NCBI GenBank assembly: GCA_013215145.1
Contig: JABSRP010000033.1
Location: 1 to 64,000 of the forward strand
Length of the DNA: 64,000 bases
Direction: 5' to 3'
From: Pseudobacteriovorax sp.
GTDB lineage: Bacteria; Bdellovibrionota_B; Oligoflexia; Oligoflexales; Oligoflexaceae
Positions within the stretch are counted from its first letter, which is position 1; every line of letters starts with the position of its first letter. The notes beneath the pieces were generated by a model. The model was given only the letters and a program-made list of their open reading frames with translations, was not told the DNA's origin and made no database searches. This document shows, one piece after another, positions 16,986 through 26,692 of this stretch. A program made the position numbers and the translations under genes.

Positions 16986-17705
16986 TTACCTTTTCCCTGC
17001 TGCTAGTTCTTCAGGCGCGGACATTCTAACATAAACTGGCGCTAATCCCTCAGAATGGGTTTTGGTTTGGATTTCTCGATAGGAGTCCATACTAGACTCA
17101 CTTAAACTTGCCGACGCTATGGGGTAGGAATAAGTTTTTAGTGAAATTCTCGGATCTGATAAACTTACCTTCAACTCGTTCCAGTCTCCGATAACGTTGT
17201 ATGACTCTATTTTGGAATCATACTCGAAAGGACTCCATTGGGATCGATCTACTCGACCAAACTTTAATATTTGATTAGAACAATCAATGGGTAATATATC
17301 CGACCCAAAGCCCTTTGCCACAGCGAATGCGTAACCTTGATTCTTGGTTGCTTTCATAAACCAAAGACTATTCTCTGTCGATTCAGCAAGTGCCTTAAGC
17401 CCGGAAACTCCTATCAAGCGCAAGGAGGGTATGGCAAGTTGAAGACCCTGAGCAAAGGAAATACCCACTTTAATGCCCGTGAAGGACCCGGGCCCGATGT
17501 TGACAACCAACGAATTGATGGCCCTCAGTGTCAAATCATGAGACGACAACAGCCGATCAATCAACGATGTTAGATGCCCTGCCGCGATGTTATTAGAAAA
17601 GTAACTGTGCTGAGCGATGCAAACCTGAGACGTAGAGTCCGAGGAATACAATGCCACACAAGCTCCCTTAAGACTTGTATCAAGATAGATGACGTATTCT
17701 TTCAT
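16986..17705 (-). CDS. tsaB: tRNA threonylcarbamoyladenosine biosynthesis protein TsaB
   Basis: TsaB partners TsaD in making t6A37 in ANN-decoding tRNAs. The ASKHA-fold start YVIYLDTSLKGACVALY and VNIGPGSFTGIKVGISFAQG are the family signatures. At 239 residues the length is normal. A five-base gap separates it from pssA and 18 bases from rseP. Confidence 0.92.
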   Translation of the reverse strand: MKEYVIYLDTSLKGACVALYSSDSTSQVCIAQHSYFSNNIAAGHLTSLIDRLLSSHDLTLRAINSLVVNIGPGSFTGIKVGISFAQGLQLAIPSLRLIGVSGLKALAESTENSLWFMKATKNQGYAFAVAKGFGSDILPIDCSNQILKFGRVDRSQWSPFEYDSKIESYNVIGDWNELKVSLSDPRISLKTYSYPIASASLSESSMDSYREIQTKTHSEGLAPVYVRMSAPEELAAGKR

Positions 17706-17723
17706 TGTCCTGCTTTGGCTTGA

Positions 17724-19406
17724 TTAAAAACTGGATCCAAGACCACTAACCATAGACGCCCAGAAGCGACCAACATCGTTATAGGTAGCCATAGCTATTA
17801 AGGCTAGTATCATGACAAAACCCACCTTTTGATAACCTTCAATTGCCGCCTCTGGTAAGGGCTTTCGCATCAAACCTTCCGCACCTATCATCAGCATTTG
17901 ACCACCATCCAAAACGGGAATCGGGATCAGATTGAAAAGTCCAAGATTGATACTGATTAAGGCAAGTAAGGTGAGAAAAGGAAGCCAACCGAGCTTAACG
18001 GAATCTGAAGCTACCTTTGCGATAGCAATTGGTCCACCCAATGCCTTTAAAGGCATACTACCGGTAAAAAGACCAACTACCGCACCACCTATCATCATCG
18101 TCTGCTTCCAAGTTTGCTCAGCGCCGTAGGCCATCGCTTTTAGGGGGTTGCTATACTTTTCCAAAACGGTTTCGCCTTGTTCGAGGGTCGCTAGAAAATC
18201 ACCTGGGACAGAGTAAATAGTGACCTTGCCCTCGAGTTTTTGCATGTCATGAGCCTCAAGTTTTGGTTCTATCAAAACAGTTTCAAAACCACGCACAACT
18301 TCAATTTTTGCTGTAGGATTTTCATTGTTTACGACAACCTCATTCAAGTCGAAAATGGAGTTCACTGGGGTCCCGTTCCAAGTAATAATTTTATCCCCGA
18401 TATCGAAGCCAGAATCGTCTTTTCTCAATGATTTAATAGTTGTTTGACTGTCGGTGAGTCCGAGCCAGGTAACGATTGCTTGTCCAGAATTGGCAGAATC
18501 TGGAGAAGCGACCAAAATTGACTTCGTTATCGTTGATTTATCATCTGGTCCAGAACTCTCTGCTAAACCTGGTTGATTCACTTTGAATACCAGCTCTCTT
18601 TTGCTACCAGGCTTTGCTTTATCCAGGGCCAAGGCAATATCGCGGTAATGATTAATGCCATGAACAATACCATCGACCTCAACAGAAACCACTCTCTGGC
18701 CCGTTACAAATCCGAGGTCAGCTCCTGTTTGCTTGATGACCGTGATGACGGGCGAAACAAAGTTAGGCGAGATTCCCACACGCCCTTGCTGCTTACCTAG
18801 ATCAGCATTGTAATTGGATTCCGGTTCCAGCGTGAGCTTAGCGATAGTCCCATCCAATCTTTGCACTTTGGCCATCATTGGGATGTTTGGATTCTCTGAA
18901 ATAACCTCGCGTAGGTCCTGCCAGTGTTTGATTTCTGAAGAGTTTAACTGCAGAAAAACATCGCCGTACTTTAATCCCGCCTTCTCTGCAGGACTATTTG
19001 GCATGATTTCGCCAACGACTGCTTTAGGTAGTTCAACCCCGTGAAAACCAATCATGGTGAAGGCTACCATTGCTAGAAGGAAGTTTGCGATAGGCCCCGC
19101 CGCCACCGTAGCTAACCGCGCGCTAATGGAGGCATTGTAAAACTCTCTACCTTTGACATGCTCAGGAACCGGCTCAGAACGAACCATTCCAAAAAACTTT
19201 ACAAACCCTCCGAGTGGAATGGCACTCAATCGATATACAGTTTCACCTTTCTTAAAACTTAAGAGAACGGGTCCGAAGCCTATGGAGAATATTTCTACGG
19301 CAACACCCGAGAACTTACCGACCAAAAAATGACCAGCCTCATGTACAAAAATCAAAATCCCGAGAAAAATTACCGTCGCAACGACCGGATGCGCCAAGAA
19401 CTCCAA
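17724..19406 (-). CDS. rseP: RseP-type site-2 intramembrane metalloprotease with extra PDZ-like domain
   Basis: This zinc protease in the inner membrane cuts transmembrane anchors such as anti-sigma factors and signal-peptide remnants. The active site His22-Glu-x-x-His26 (FVHEAGHF) is in the first membrane helix, and the second zinc motif LDG is at 499-501 (NLIPIPVLDGGQM). A PDZ domain is at about 115-205. About 205-395 holds one or two further PDZ-like modules (VVSVEVDGIVHGI, then FDIGDKIITWNG). The total of 560 residues exceeds the roughly 450 of E. coli RseP. dxr, often between cdsA and rseP, is absent here. Confidence 0.92.
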   Translation of the reverse strand: MEFLAHPVVATVIFLGILIFVHEAGHFLVGKFSGVAVEIFSIGFGPVLLSFKKGETVYRLSAIPLGGFVKFFGMVRSEPVPEHVKGREFYNASISARLATVAAGPIANFLLAMVAFTMIGFHGVELPKAVVGEIMPNSPAEKAGLKYGDVFLQLNSSEIKHWQDLREVISENPNIPMMAKVQRLDGTIAKLTLEPESNYNADLGKQQGRVGISPNFVSPVITVIKQTGADLGFVTGQRVVSVEVDGIVHGINHYRDIALALDKAKPGSKRELVFKVNQPGLAESSGPDDKSTITKSILVASPDSANSGQAIVTWLGLTDSQTTIKSLRKDDSGFDIGDKIITWNGTPVNSIFDLNEVVVNNENPTAKIEVVRGFETVLIEPKLEAHDMQKLEGKVTIYSVPGDFLATLEQGETVLEKYSNPLKAMAYGAEQTWKQTMMIGGAVVGLFTGSMPLKALGGPIAIAKVASDSVKLGWLPFLTLLALISINLGLFNLIPIPVLDGGQMLMIGAEGLMRKPLPEAAIEGYQKVGFVMILALIAMATYNDVGRFWASMVSGLGSSF

Positions 19407-19417
19407 TTATATGCCTC

Positions 19418-20281
19418 TCAGGTTAGAGGTTTAAACGAATACAGGACGAACCATACAACGGGTGCAGCAAACATTAAACCGTCAACACGATCCAAGAAGC
19501 CTCCATGACCGGGAAATATGATTCCAGAGTCTTTGATGCCTGAGAATCGCTTAAATGTTGATTCGACCAAGTCCCCCATCTGTCCAAACACCCCTCCTAG
19601 TATACCAGCGAGAAGAACGGCGGCCCAACTGCCAATACTAAAACCGTAAAAGATGTTGCAGACTACCGCACCAATAATACTAGCCACCATGCCAAAAAAA
19701 GACCCTTCCCAGGTTTTCTTTGGCGACATTCTAGGTGCCAATTTATGCCGACCGAATCGTTTACCGCCAAAATAGGCACCAGTGTCCCCAGCCCAGACTA
19801 TCGAGCACAAGAAAATAATCATCCTAGATCCATCGCCATAGGCCTCATCTCCAATGACGTATAAATCCCAAGTAGCAAGCCAAGGAAACGCACCGTAGAC
19901 TACAGCTAACAGTATAGCGACAATTCGACCGAATGCTCTATCATTGTCCGGCGCACAAAAAGCACCTATCAGAATTCCTCCCAACAACCCAAAAAGGACC
20001 AAACCTTTACCACCGGACGGGGAGTAAACCGAGGACCCTAAAAAGATTAAACAGGAAAGTGTCACCGCAACCGGTGTCAACCAAACCGGCGCCAGAGACT
20101 CTTTTTCCTTCGAAAACACAGTTTCCAGTTTTGGTCCCAACATGTGAGCCAATTCGAAAGCGCTAATTCCGACCAAAGAGGTAAAAAACGGTATAAGCAC
20201 CCAGTTTGGACTAAATACTAAAAACGCGAGAAGGGCAGGAAGGGCTAGCGCTGCCGTCATCACTCTTTGTTTAAGCATCAT
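19418..20281 (-). CDS. cdsA: phosphatidate cytidylyltransferase
   Basis: CdsA makes CDP-diacylglycerol from phosphatidic acid and CTP, the branch point for phospholipids including the PssA reaction. It is a multi-pass membrane protein of 287 residues. The C-terminal signature is clear: SPKKTWEGSFFG, then GDLVESTFKRFSGIKDSGIIFPGHGGFLDRVDGL. It lies between uppS and rseP, a gene order common in bacteria. Confidence 0.95.
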   Translation of the reverse strand: MMLKQRVMTAALALPALLAFLVFSPNWVLIPFFTSLVGISAFELAHMLGPKLETVFSKEKESLAPVWLTPVAVTLSCLIFLGSSVYSPSGGKGLVLFGLLGGILIGAFCAPDNDRAFGRIVAILLAVVYGAFPWLATWDLYVIGDEAYGDGSRMIIFLCSIVWAGDTGAYFGGKRFGRHKLAPRMSPKKTWEGSFFGMVASIIGAVVCNIFYGFSIGSWAAVLLAGILGGVFGQMGDLVESTFKRFSGIKDSGIIFPGHGGFLDRVDGLMFAAPVVWFVLYSFKPLT

Positions 20282-20290
20282 GCTTTCCTT

Positions 20291-21055
20291 TTAAGTGGAG
20301 CCTTGAACGAGTTCTGGGGAGGTACTTAACTCATTTTTTGCGACAGTTCCGAATCTGCGATCTCTTCTTGCATAGCTGGCCAAAGCCAAATCAAAATCTT
20401 TTCGACAGAAGTCTGGCCAATGCTTTTCAGTGAAGTACAACTCTGAATAGGATAGCTCCCATAGCAAGAAGTTTGAGAGTCGCTGCTCACCACTTGTCCG
20501 AATAAGCAAGTCCGGATTTGGTAGTTCTCTCGTGCTGAGCTCATTAGCAATCATTGACTCACAAATATCTCCCTCATCGATCTCCCCACTTCGAACTTTT
20601 TGAGCAATGTGTTTGAGGGCAGAAACCATATCCGAACGGGCGGAATAACTCAGTGCCAATGTCAGCTGAAGACCGTCATTGAGGACCGTCTTACTCTCTC
20701 CTTGTTCAAGAAGAGTCAAACAGCTTTTTGGGATTTTTGTGCGATCTCCAATACCTCTTAGGCGCACATTGTTTCGATGTAGATGATCGATCTCACTTTT
20801 GAGGTACTGAGAAAGTAGTTTAAATAAGGCATTCACCTCATCCTGTGGGCGATTCCAGTTTTCTTCTGAAAAAGCATATAAAGTTAGATACTTGACATGA
20901 CTCTCACCAGCAGCCTCGACTAGTTCTCTCACTCTTCTAGCACCGTTTCTATGCCCAAAAACCCGAGGACGATTCTTTTTTTGTGCCCATCGACCGTTGC
21001 CATCCATAATAACTGCAACATGGGCAGGTATAAGGCTAAACTGCTGAAACGCCAT
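20291..21055 (-). CDS. uppS: undecaprenyl diphosphate synthase
   Basis: This cis-prenyltransferase makes the C55 carrier lipid used by MurG and other envelope glycan pathways. HVAVIMDGNGRWAQ carries the catalytic Asp; FGHRNGARRVRE, LYAFSEENWNRP and PDLLIRTSGEQRLSNFLLWE are the remaining conserved blocks. The ATG at 21055 (254 residues) is used. A GTG 11 codons upstream is open, and neither has a convincing ribosome-binding site. It is the first gene of the long minus-strand envelope block. Confidence 0.95.
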   Translation of the reverse strand: MAFQQFSLIPAHVAVIMDGNGRWAQKKNRPRVFGHRNGARRVRELVEAAGESHVKYLTLYAFSEENWNRPQDEVNALFKLLSQYLKSEIDHLHRNNVRLRGIGDRTKIPKSCLTLLEQGESKTVLNDGLQLTLALSYSARSDMVSALKHIAQKVRSGEIDEGDICESMIANELSTRELPNPDLLIRTSGEQRLSNFLLWELSYSELYFTEKHWPDFCRKDFDLALASYARRDRRFGTVAKNELSTSPELVQGST

Positions 21056-21229
21056 ATATTCGACCACACTCTGAAGACAATGAGTCACTTCTTTGATTGA
21101 CTCTGGTTTTCTGATAACAACTATCCAAGTGGTTAGATCCCTACCATATTAGACAAACTAACCCAAGGCTATAACTTACCAAAGAAAATTGTGATTGACG
21201 AAAGAGAGTTTATAAAAAACGGAGATATT

Positions 21230-21952
21230 ATGTCAAAATCAACAGGAAAGCTAATTCTAGCAGCGAACTCAATTGGTTTGCTCCAAGATATTCCGACGCG
21301 CAGTTTAATCGCGCTGAAAACTTCCGATGAGTTAATATTTGAGGAAGATCGACCTGCTAGACAAGCTTTAAAGGCTGCTGGTATCCATCGAGAATATACC
21401 AAACTGACCGAACATCTAGAATCAGATACACTTGAGCAATTTGAGACTGCCATTCTAAACGGCAAAAGTGTTTGCTACATGAGTGACCAAGGCATGCCGA
21501 CGCTAGCTGATCCGGGAGGAGCCCTCTTAAAAATCGCTTATTCCTTAGGTGCTAAAGTCGAAATCATACCAGGCCCAAGCTCTATAAGCACAGCCCTGTC
21601 AGCATGCCCTTTCGACATAAGCAGATTCAACTACATCGGTTTTCTTGAAAGAGATCAACAGCAAAGACAAAACGAACTCGTAACTCTCGCTAAGTCCACT
21701 CACGAACCCTTAGTCTTTCTCGATACACCTTATCGGCGGAAAGCTCTATTGGGAGCGATAACCAATGCTTTCGGAAAGAAAAGAAAAGCTATGCTGGCCT
21801 TGGATATATCAGGTCAACACGAGGAGTACATATATGAAGATTTGGGCATTCTTGCTCAACTGGACTACCCTAAACTGAACTTTGTCCTAGTTGTTGAGGG
21901 CAAATCAAATCCTGATCGTAAACTAAGACCCTCTAAAAAAAGGCGAGTTTAA
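21230..21952 (+). CDS. RsmI-like tetrapyrrole-methylase-fold methyltransferase
   Basis: The SAM-dependent methylase fold is seen in CYMSDQGMPTLADPGG, EIIPGPSSISTALSAC and FNYIGFLERD, which align with RsmI (2'-O-methylation of C1402 in 16S rRNA). The GTP-like loop SDAGTPLISDPG of classical RsmI is changed to SDQGMPTLADPG. At 240 residues it is shorter than the usual 280 or so, so this may be a paralogue rather than RsmI itself. The ATG at 21230 follows GGAG; the frame is open upstream to 21191. Its last 30 bases overlap the 3' end of the transporter gene on the other strand. Confidence 0.75.
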   Translation: MSKSTGKLILAANSIGLLQDIPTRSLIALKTSDELIFEEDRPARQALKAAGIHREYTKLTEHLESDTLEQFETAILNGKSVCYMSDQGMPTLADPGGALLKIAYSLGAKVEIIPGPSSISTALSACPFDISRFNYIGFLERDQQQRQNELVTLAKSTHEPLVFLDTPYRRKALLGAITNAFGKKRKAMLALDISGQHEEYIYEDLGILAQLDYPKLNFVLVVEGKSNPDRKLRPSKKRRV

Positions 21953-23014
21953 ATAATAGGGGATAGCCATTTGAACTATACTGAGTAAGATTGCGACAGA
22001 CGGAACAGCAAAAAGAATTCCCAAAATTCCAAACCAGTCTCCAAAAGCTACAACTGAAGCAATGACAACAACGGGATGCAAGCCGGCTTTTTCGCCAATA
22101 ATTCTAGGAGTAATCAGCATCCCATCTAGTGCTTGCACTATCAGAATGACCACAAATACCCCAAAAATCATACTAAGTCCCTCTCCTTGACCCAGCACAA
22201 CAATGATGGAAAGACTAGCGCCAACGATGACATCAAGGTAGGGGACGACACGAAACATTCCGGCAAGCGCTCCAATGGCAAGACCCGCCTGCAGATTTAT
22301 TATGGAAAAGCCCAACATGTATAAAAAACTAAGGATGACAGCGACTAACAACTGTCCCTTAACCACCCCCCAAAGTATGAAATTCATTTTTTGCAAATTA
22401 TAGACTGCGATGGGGCGAATATCACGAGGAACGACATACTTGAAAAAATTACGAATTTTGTCCCAGTAGGAGAGCGTTAACCAGGTTAGTAACGGAATTA
22501 GGAGCAAATTGATGGCGCCACCGATCAGTTTAGGCGTTGAAACCCAAACTTGTTGCAAGGCATCAGTTCCACCATCAGCCAGCTTACGCGTTAGATCCAA
22601 ATTGATCAAAAGTTCATCAAATGCCTCGTAGCTAAGAATTCCTTTACTAACAAGGTAGTCTCTCAGAGGCACAGTGGTCTGGTTAAGGTAAGTAACGGCC
22701 TGTGGTATCTGTTTTACAATAGTCTCCATCTCACCATAAACAGTGGGAATCAGGGCAGCAGCCAACCCAAGACCCGCACCGAACACTAAGGCTACTAAAA
22801 TCAAAACAGCGATAGGTCGACTAATTTTTACAATTGAGAGTACGCGATTAACGGCAGGACTGAGCACGTAGGTAAATATTAAGCTAACAGCCAAAGCAAC
22901 TACAATCGTCCGGTACAAAACCGCCACTGCCAGTATCCCAAGAAACACAAAAGACGAAAAAAGTACAAATCTTTTAAAGCGCTTCCAGTCATATAACGCA
23001 TCTTGGTTTGCCAT
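21923..23014 (-). CDS. AI-2E/PerM-family transporter
   Basis: This 363-residue polytopic membrane protein has about eight hydrophobic segments. The family pattern of three N-terminal helices, a soluble segment (about 110-200, TYLNQTTVPLRDYLVSKGIL) and a conserved C-terminal membrane block (GLAIGALAGMFRVVPYLD, GEKAGLHPVVVI) is present. Members export varied small molecules, including AI-2 in one case or Na+ in another, so the substrate is unknown. It follows prmC with an 8-base gap and is probably cotranscribed with prfA and prmC. Confidence 0.85.
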   Translation of the reverse strand: MANQDALYDWKRFKRFVLFSSFVFLGILAVAVLYRTIVVALAVSLIFTYVLSPAVNRVLSIVKISRPIAVLILVALVFGAGLGLAAALIPTVYGEMETIVKQIPQAVTYLNQTTVPLRDYLVSKGILSYEAFDELLINLDLTRKLADGGTDALQQVWVSTPKLIGGAINLLLIPLLTWLTLSYWDKIRNFFKYVVPRDIRPIAVYNLQKMNFILWGVVKGQLLVAVILSFLYMLGFSIINLQAGLAIGALAGMFRVVPYLDVIVGASLSIIVVLGQGEGLSMIFGVFVVILIVQALDGMLITPRIIGEKAGLHPVVVIASVVAFGDWFGILGILFAVPSVAILLSIVQMAIPYYLNSPFFRGS

Positions 23015-23022
23015 CTAACGAC

Positions 23023-23889
23023 CTAATTCACAGGATTCTTAACAACGATCACTCTCTCATGCCCCGAATAATCAGCAACCATTCGAATATCGCTCCAGCC
23101 TTGAGACTCAAAAATACTTTTTACTTCGTCCGCCTGATCGAATCCGATTTCTGCTAGCAAAAAACCACCCGGCTTCAAAAGTCTTTTATAATTTCTCGCA
23201 AATTCTATATAAAACTTCAGACCATCGTCTTCGGCAAATAGTGCTAATTCTGGCTCAAAATCAGCTACAGCCTTTGATAATGAACCATCTGATACAGCTT
23301 TCCGAGACACGTAGGGTGGATTTGTACAAATCATGTCGTATTGCGCGCCTGCATTAATTGAGAACGCATTCGCCCGGTTAAATTTTACTTCAGCGTCAAG
23401 TTTTTTTGAGTTTTCGATAGCGATCGACAGAGCCTCTTCAGAGACATCTACGCCTTCCACGATACAATTTGGAAGAGTTTTCTTAATCGCAATAGCAATA
23501 CACCCAGATCCTGTCCCCACATCTAGAACCCTGTTTTCACCATCACCAATACGCTTTAGTACGGCTATCGATTCTTCAACGAGATGCTCTGTTTCCGGCC
23601 TAGGTATCAGAACTTTGGGGTTCACGGAAAACCGATACCCAAAGAATTCTTTTTCGCCAAGAATATAGGCCACTGGTATCCCTTGCGCTCGTTTTTGCAG
23701 TGAGCTTTTTAGTTTTTCCCTCTCTACCGAACTCACGGGCTTATCAAAGTTGCAATAAAGCTCTAGCCGCGAGCAATTAAGGGCATCGGCTAAAAGCAAA
23801 TCAGAATCCAAACGATGTGACTCCGACTTACCCTCAAGAAATCTCTTGGACCAATCGCCAACCTCTTTAATTGTCCAAACTTTTTGCAT
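23023..23889 (-). CDS. prmC: peptide chain release factor N5-glutamine methyltransferase
   Basis: PrmC methylates the Gln of the GGQ motif of release factors, using SAM. It has VLDVGTGSGCIA (SAM loop, 121-132) and the catalytic NPPY at 190-193. The N-terminal helical domain (1-85) recognises the release factor. Its start codon shares a base with the prfA stop (TGATG), so enzyme and substrate are translationally coupled. Confidence 0.96.
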   Translation of the reverse strand: MQKVWTIKEVGDWSKRFLEGKSESHRLDSDLLLADALNCSRLELYCNFDKPVSSVEREKLKSSLQKRAQGIPVAYILGEKEFFGYRFSVNPKVLIPRPETEHLVEESIAVLKRIGDGENRVLDVGTGSGCIAIAIKKTLPNCIVEGVDVSEEALSIAIENSKKLDAEVKFNRANAFSINAGAQYDMICTNPPYVSRKAVSDGSLSKAVADFEPELALFAEDDGLKFYIEFARNYKRLLKPGGFLLAEIGFDQADEVKSIFESQGWSDIRMVADYSGHERVIVVKNPVN

Positions 23890-24965
23890 CAGGCTTTCTC
23901 TAATTCTTGCTTTAGCAATTCTGTCTGATGATAAGAACCAAGCGCATCGAGTACTTCTTGTATATCACCTTCCATTGCGGCATCTAGTTTATACAGTGTT
24001 AAATTAATGCGATGATCAGTTAAACGGCCTTGGGGGAAATTGTAGGTACGAATTCTCTCACTCCTATCTCCACTACCCACCTGACTTTTCCGATCGGCAC
24101 TAATGGCATCTGCTTGCTCTCGTTGCATTTTTTCCAAAAGTCTTGATTTTAAAACTTTCATTGCCTTGTCACGGTTTTTGATCTGAGAACGCTCGTCCTG
24201 ACATTCTACAACGATCCCTGAGGGTTTATGAACTATTCTAACTGCAGAATCCGTAGTGTTGACATGCTGACCGCCAGCTCCGGAAGATCGAAATGTACCG
24301 ATGTCTAAGTCTTTAGCATCAATTTTAACATCATCCACTTCGTCAGCTTCAGGCAAAATTGCCACGGTGCAGGCTGAGGTATGAATACGCCCTTGGGTTT
24401 CTGTTTGCGGCACCCTCTGCACCCTATGAACTCCGCTCTCAAATTTTAATTTACTAAATACTTGATTCCCTTTTATCAGAATTATCGCTTCCTTATATCC
24501 ACTTGTAGAAGAGGACTCGGTGGAAGATAGCAACTCTACCTTCCAACCAGATTTTTCCGAATACCTAGTGTACATCCGCAGAAGGTCAGCAGCAAAAAGT
24601 GAGGCTTCTTCCCCTCCGGTACCGGCTCTCACTTCAAGTATCACGTTGCGATCATCATTAGGATCTCTTGGCAAAGTTAGAATTTGAAGCTCTTTTTCAG
24701 AAGCTATGATGGCCTTATCAAGTTGATCGATTTCCTCACGCGCCATTGAGCGCAAATCAGGATCTGTTTCACTATCCAACATCTCTTTGGCAGCGTCTCT
24801 GTCTTCTTTTTGTTTCTTATAGACCTTGTAGGCTTCAACGATATCTACGATATTTGCACGCTCTTTAGAAAGTTTTGTCAGTTCTTTTCCATCAAGATCA
24901 GACCTAGACAATTGACTTTCTATTTCAACGAACCTTAATGCGATAGCTTCGAGCTTATCAAACAT
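23889..24965 (-). CDS. prfA: peptide chain release factor 1
   Basis: RF1 terminates translation at UAA and UAG. The peptidyl-tRNA hydrolysis motif GGQ is at 231-233 (SSGAGGQHVN). The stop-codon-reading PxT tripeptide is PQT at 186-188 (RVPQTETQGRIHT), where E. coli has PAT; the Gln is a mild variation. SERIRTYNFPQGRLTDHRI is the usual C-terminal block. A terminator stem for rho lies in the 77-base gap upstream, its T-run directly in front of the ribosome-binding site, so transcription of prfA may depend on read-through or on its own promoter. Confidence 0.97.
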   Translation of the reverse strand: MFDKLEAIALRFVEIESQLSRSDLDGKELTKLSKERANIVDIVEAYKVYKKQKEDRDAAKEMLDSETDPDLRSMAREEIDQLDKAIIASEKELQILTLPRDPNDDRNVILEVRAGTGGEEASLFAADLLRMYTRYSEKSGWKVELLSSTESSSTSGYKEAIILIKGNQVFSKLKFESGVHRVQRVPQTETQGRIHTSACTVAILPEADEVDDVKIDAKDLDIGTFRSSGAGGQHVNTTDSAVRIVHKPSGIVVECQDERSQIKNRDKAMKVLKSRLLEKMQREQADAISADRKSQVGSGDRSERIRTYNFPQGRLTDHRINLTLYKLDAAMEGDIQEVLDALGSYHQTELLKQELEKA

Positions 24966-24977
24966 GTTTCATCCTTT

Positions 24978-25012
24978 AAAAAAACAGCTCATAACCCTCG
25001 AAGGCTATGAGC
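24978..25012 (-). terminator. Rho-independent terminator after rho
   Basis: On the minus strand CTCATAGCC, a six-base loop and GGTTATGAG form a nine-pair stem with one G-U pair (24988-25011). Seven Ts follow (24984 down to 24978). It lies between the rho stop at 25043 and the prfA start at 24965. Confidence 0.75.
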
Positions 25013-25042
25013 AGCTCAAACTAATGTTGATTGAAAAAGACC

Positions 25043-26392
25043 CTATCCATTCATCGAATTTAAGAATCCTGCATTACTGTCAGTCTTTTCCATTTTATTT
25101 AGTAAAAACTCCATAGCATCGACTGTGTTCAAAGGTTGAAGAAGTTTTCTCAAGATCCACATTCGATTAAGCACTTCTTTTGGTAAAAGTAACTCTTCTT
25201 TCCTGGTTCCCGATTTATTGATATCCATTGCCGGGAAGACACGCTTTTCTGACAACTTCCTATCAAGAACTAGTTCCATATTACCTGTACCCTTGAATTC
25301 TTCAAAGATAACCTCATCCATTCGGGAACCTGTATCGATAAGAGCTGTCGCGATAATAGTTAACGATCCGCCGTCTTCAATATTTCTCGCAGCCCCGAAA
25401 AAACGTTTCGGTTTATGTAGAGCATTCGAATCAACACCACCAGAGAGTATCTTTCCAGAAGGGGGTACTACTGAGTTGTAGGCCCTCGCTAAACGAGTGA
25501 TCGAGTCCAAAAGAATAACTACATCGTTTTTGTGTTCTACTAGTCGTTTCGCTTTTTCTATAACCATTTCAGCAACCTGAACGTGTCTCTGGGCAGGTTC
25601 ATCGAAGGTCGAACTTATAACTTCGCCCTTAACCGACCGCTCCATATCGGTGACCTCTTCAGGTCTCTCATCGATTAGAAGTACAATCAAAATGGCTTCA
25701 GGATGATTTTTTTCGATCGAGTGCGCAACGTTTTGTAGTAAAACAGTTTTACCGGTACGAGGTGGAGCTACCACCAACGCTCGCTGCCCCTTACCGATCG
25801 GACACATGATGTCTATGATCCGAGTCGAGTAATTATGAGCATTCACCTCCATCTTAAATTTTTCCATGGGGTAAAGAGGCGTTAGATTGTCAAACAAAAT
25901 TTTGTCAAACCCTGGATCAGGCAAAGCGCTGTTGACCTTTTCTACCTTTAGGAGTGCAAAGTAGCGTTCGGTATCTTTTGGCGGCCGTATTTGTCCAGAG
26001 ACGGTATCACCTGTTCTCAAATTAAATCGCCGAATTTGCGAAGGCGAAACGTAAATATCATCAGGCCCTGGCAGATAGTTATAATCTGGAGCTCTTAAAA
26101 ATCCGAAGCCATCAGGCAAGGTCTCTAAAACGCCTTCCCCGTATATAACGCCACCTTTTTCTGACTGAGCCTGCAGAAGCGCAAAAATCAAATCTTGCTT
26201 CCGCATACTGCTGAAACCCTCTACGCCAAGCTCTCTCGCAAGACGGTTAAGATCTGAAATCTTACGCTCTTTCAGTTCTTTAAGGTTGATCTCATCAGTT
26301 TGTTTGTCGCTGTTTTGGTCTTTGTTGGCAGCTCTTGAGGATGCCTTGCGCGTTGCCTTAGGCTTATCTGCCGACTTTTCCTTTTCAGTCAT
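25043..26392 (-). CDS. rho: transcription termination factor Rho
   Basis: This hexameric RNA-dependent ATPase ends transcription of untranslated RNA. The first 35 residues are lysine-rich and probably disordered. The Rho-N helices follow (about 36-75), then the RNA-binding cold-shock-like fold with GFGFLR at 95-100, then the ATPase with Walker A APPRTGKT at 209-216 and [11 protein letters not shown]. The 449 residues exceed the E. coli protein by the N-terminal tail. A long leader with its own promoter candidate precedes it. Confidence 0.97.
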   Translation of the reverse strand: MTEKEKSADKPKATRKASSRAANKDQNSDKQTDEINLKELKERKISDLNRLARELGVEGFSSMRKQDLIFALLQAQSEKGGVIYGEGVLETLPDGFGFLRAPDYNYLPGPDDIYVSPSQIRRFNLRTGDTVSGQIRPPKDTERYFALLKVEKVNSALPDPGFDKILFDNLTPLYPMEKFKMEVNAHNYSTRIIDIMCPIGKGQRALVVAPPRTGKTVLLQNVAHSIEKNHPEAILIVLLIDERPEEVTDMERSVKGEVISSTFDEPAQRHVQVAEMVIEKAKRLVEHKNDVVILLDSITRLARAYNSVVPPSGKILSGGVDSNALHKPKRFFGAARNIEDGGSLTIIATALIDTGSRMDEVIFEEFKGTGNMELVLDRKLSEKRVFPAMDINKSGTRKEELLLPKEVLNRMWILRKLLQPLNTVDAMEFLLNKMEKTDSNAGFLNSMNG

Positions 26393-26555
26393 GGGTGAAA
26401 ACTCTCTTTGTGAATTAAAGGAAGGTGAAAACTAAATATTTTGGAAAGACTTTCCATCCGGAAATATTCCGATTAACGTAATTAGTGAGTACATTTGACA
26501 GTTTGCGAAGATCCGTAATGGGGAACTAATACCTAGAGCTAAAGCTCTAATATCA
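26393..26555 (-). promoter_or_regulatory. rho 5' leader with hairpins
   Basis: No convincing gene lies in the 300 bases between rho and the plus-strand gene at 26693. On the minus strand the leader holds AGAGC-TTTA-GCTCT (near 26534-26547), CGGAATATTTCCG (26459-26471) and GGAAAGTCTTTCC (26443-26455). A 64-codon minus-strand ORF (26626-26432) spans the promoter candidate and has no good ribosome-binding site. The remaining part, 26585-26692, holds a weak plus-strand -10 (CATAAT) before the next gene. Confidence 0.35.
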
Positions 26556-26584
26556 GTGATAGGTTGTTTACCCGAATTTGTCAA
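26556..26584 (-). promoter_or_regulatory. candidate sigma-70 promoter of rho
   Basis: On the minus strand TTGACA (26584-26579, full consensus), a 17-base spacer and TATCAC (26561-26556, 4 of 6) predict a start near 26549. That is about 157 bases before the rho ATG. A long leader fits the known autoregulation of rho by premature termination. Confidence 0.45.
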
Positions 26585-26692
26585 TTGCAAATCCTTTGCG
26601 AATTCAATGTTTCCGCCAACTTTCATTGTATAGCAGCGTATTTTCAGTCATAATTTCTCAGTGGAAAATTAACCCAAAATCAGGATGCCTAA

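Noticed and set aside
26432-26626. 64-codon minus-strand ORF in the rho leader
   Set aside because: It overlaps the promoter candidate for rho, lacks a Shine-Dalgarno, and the peptide has no recognisable feature.
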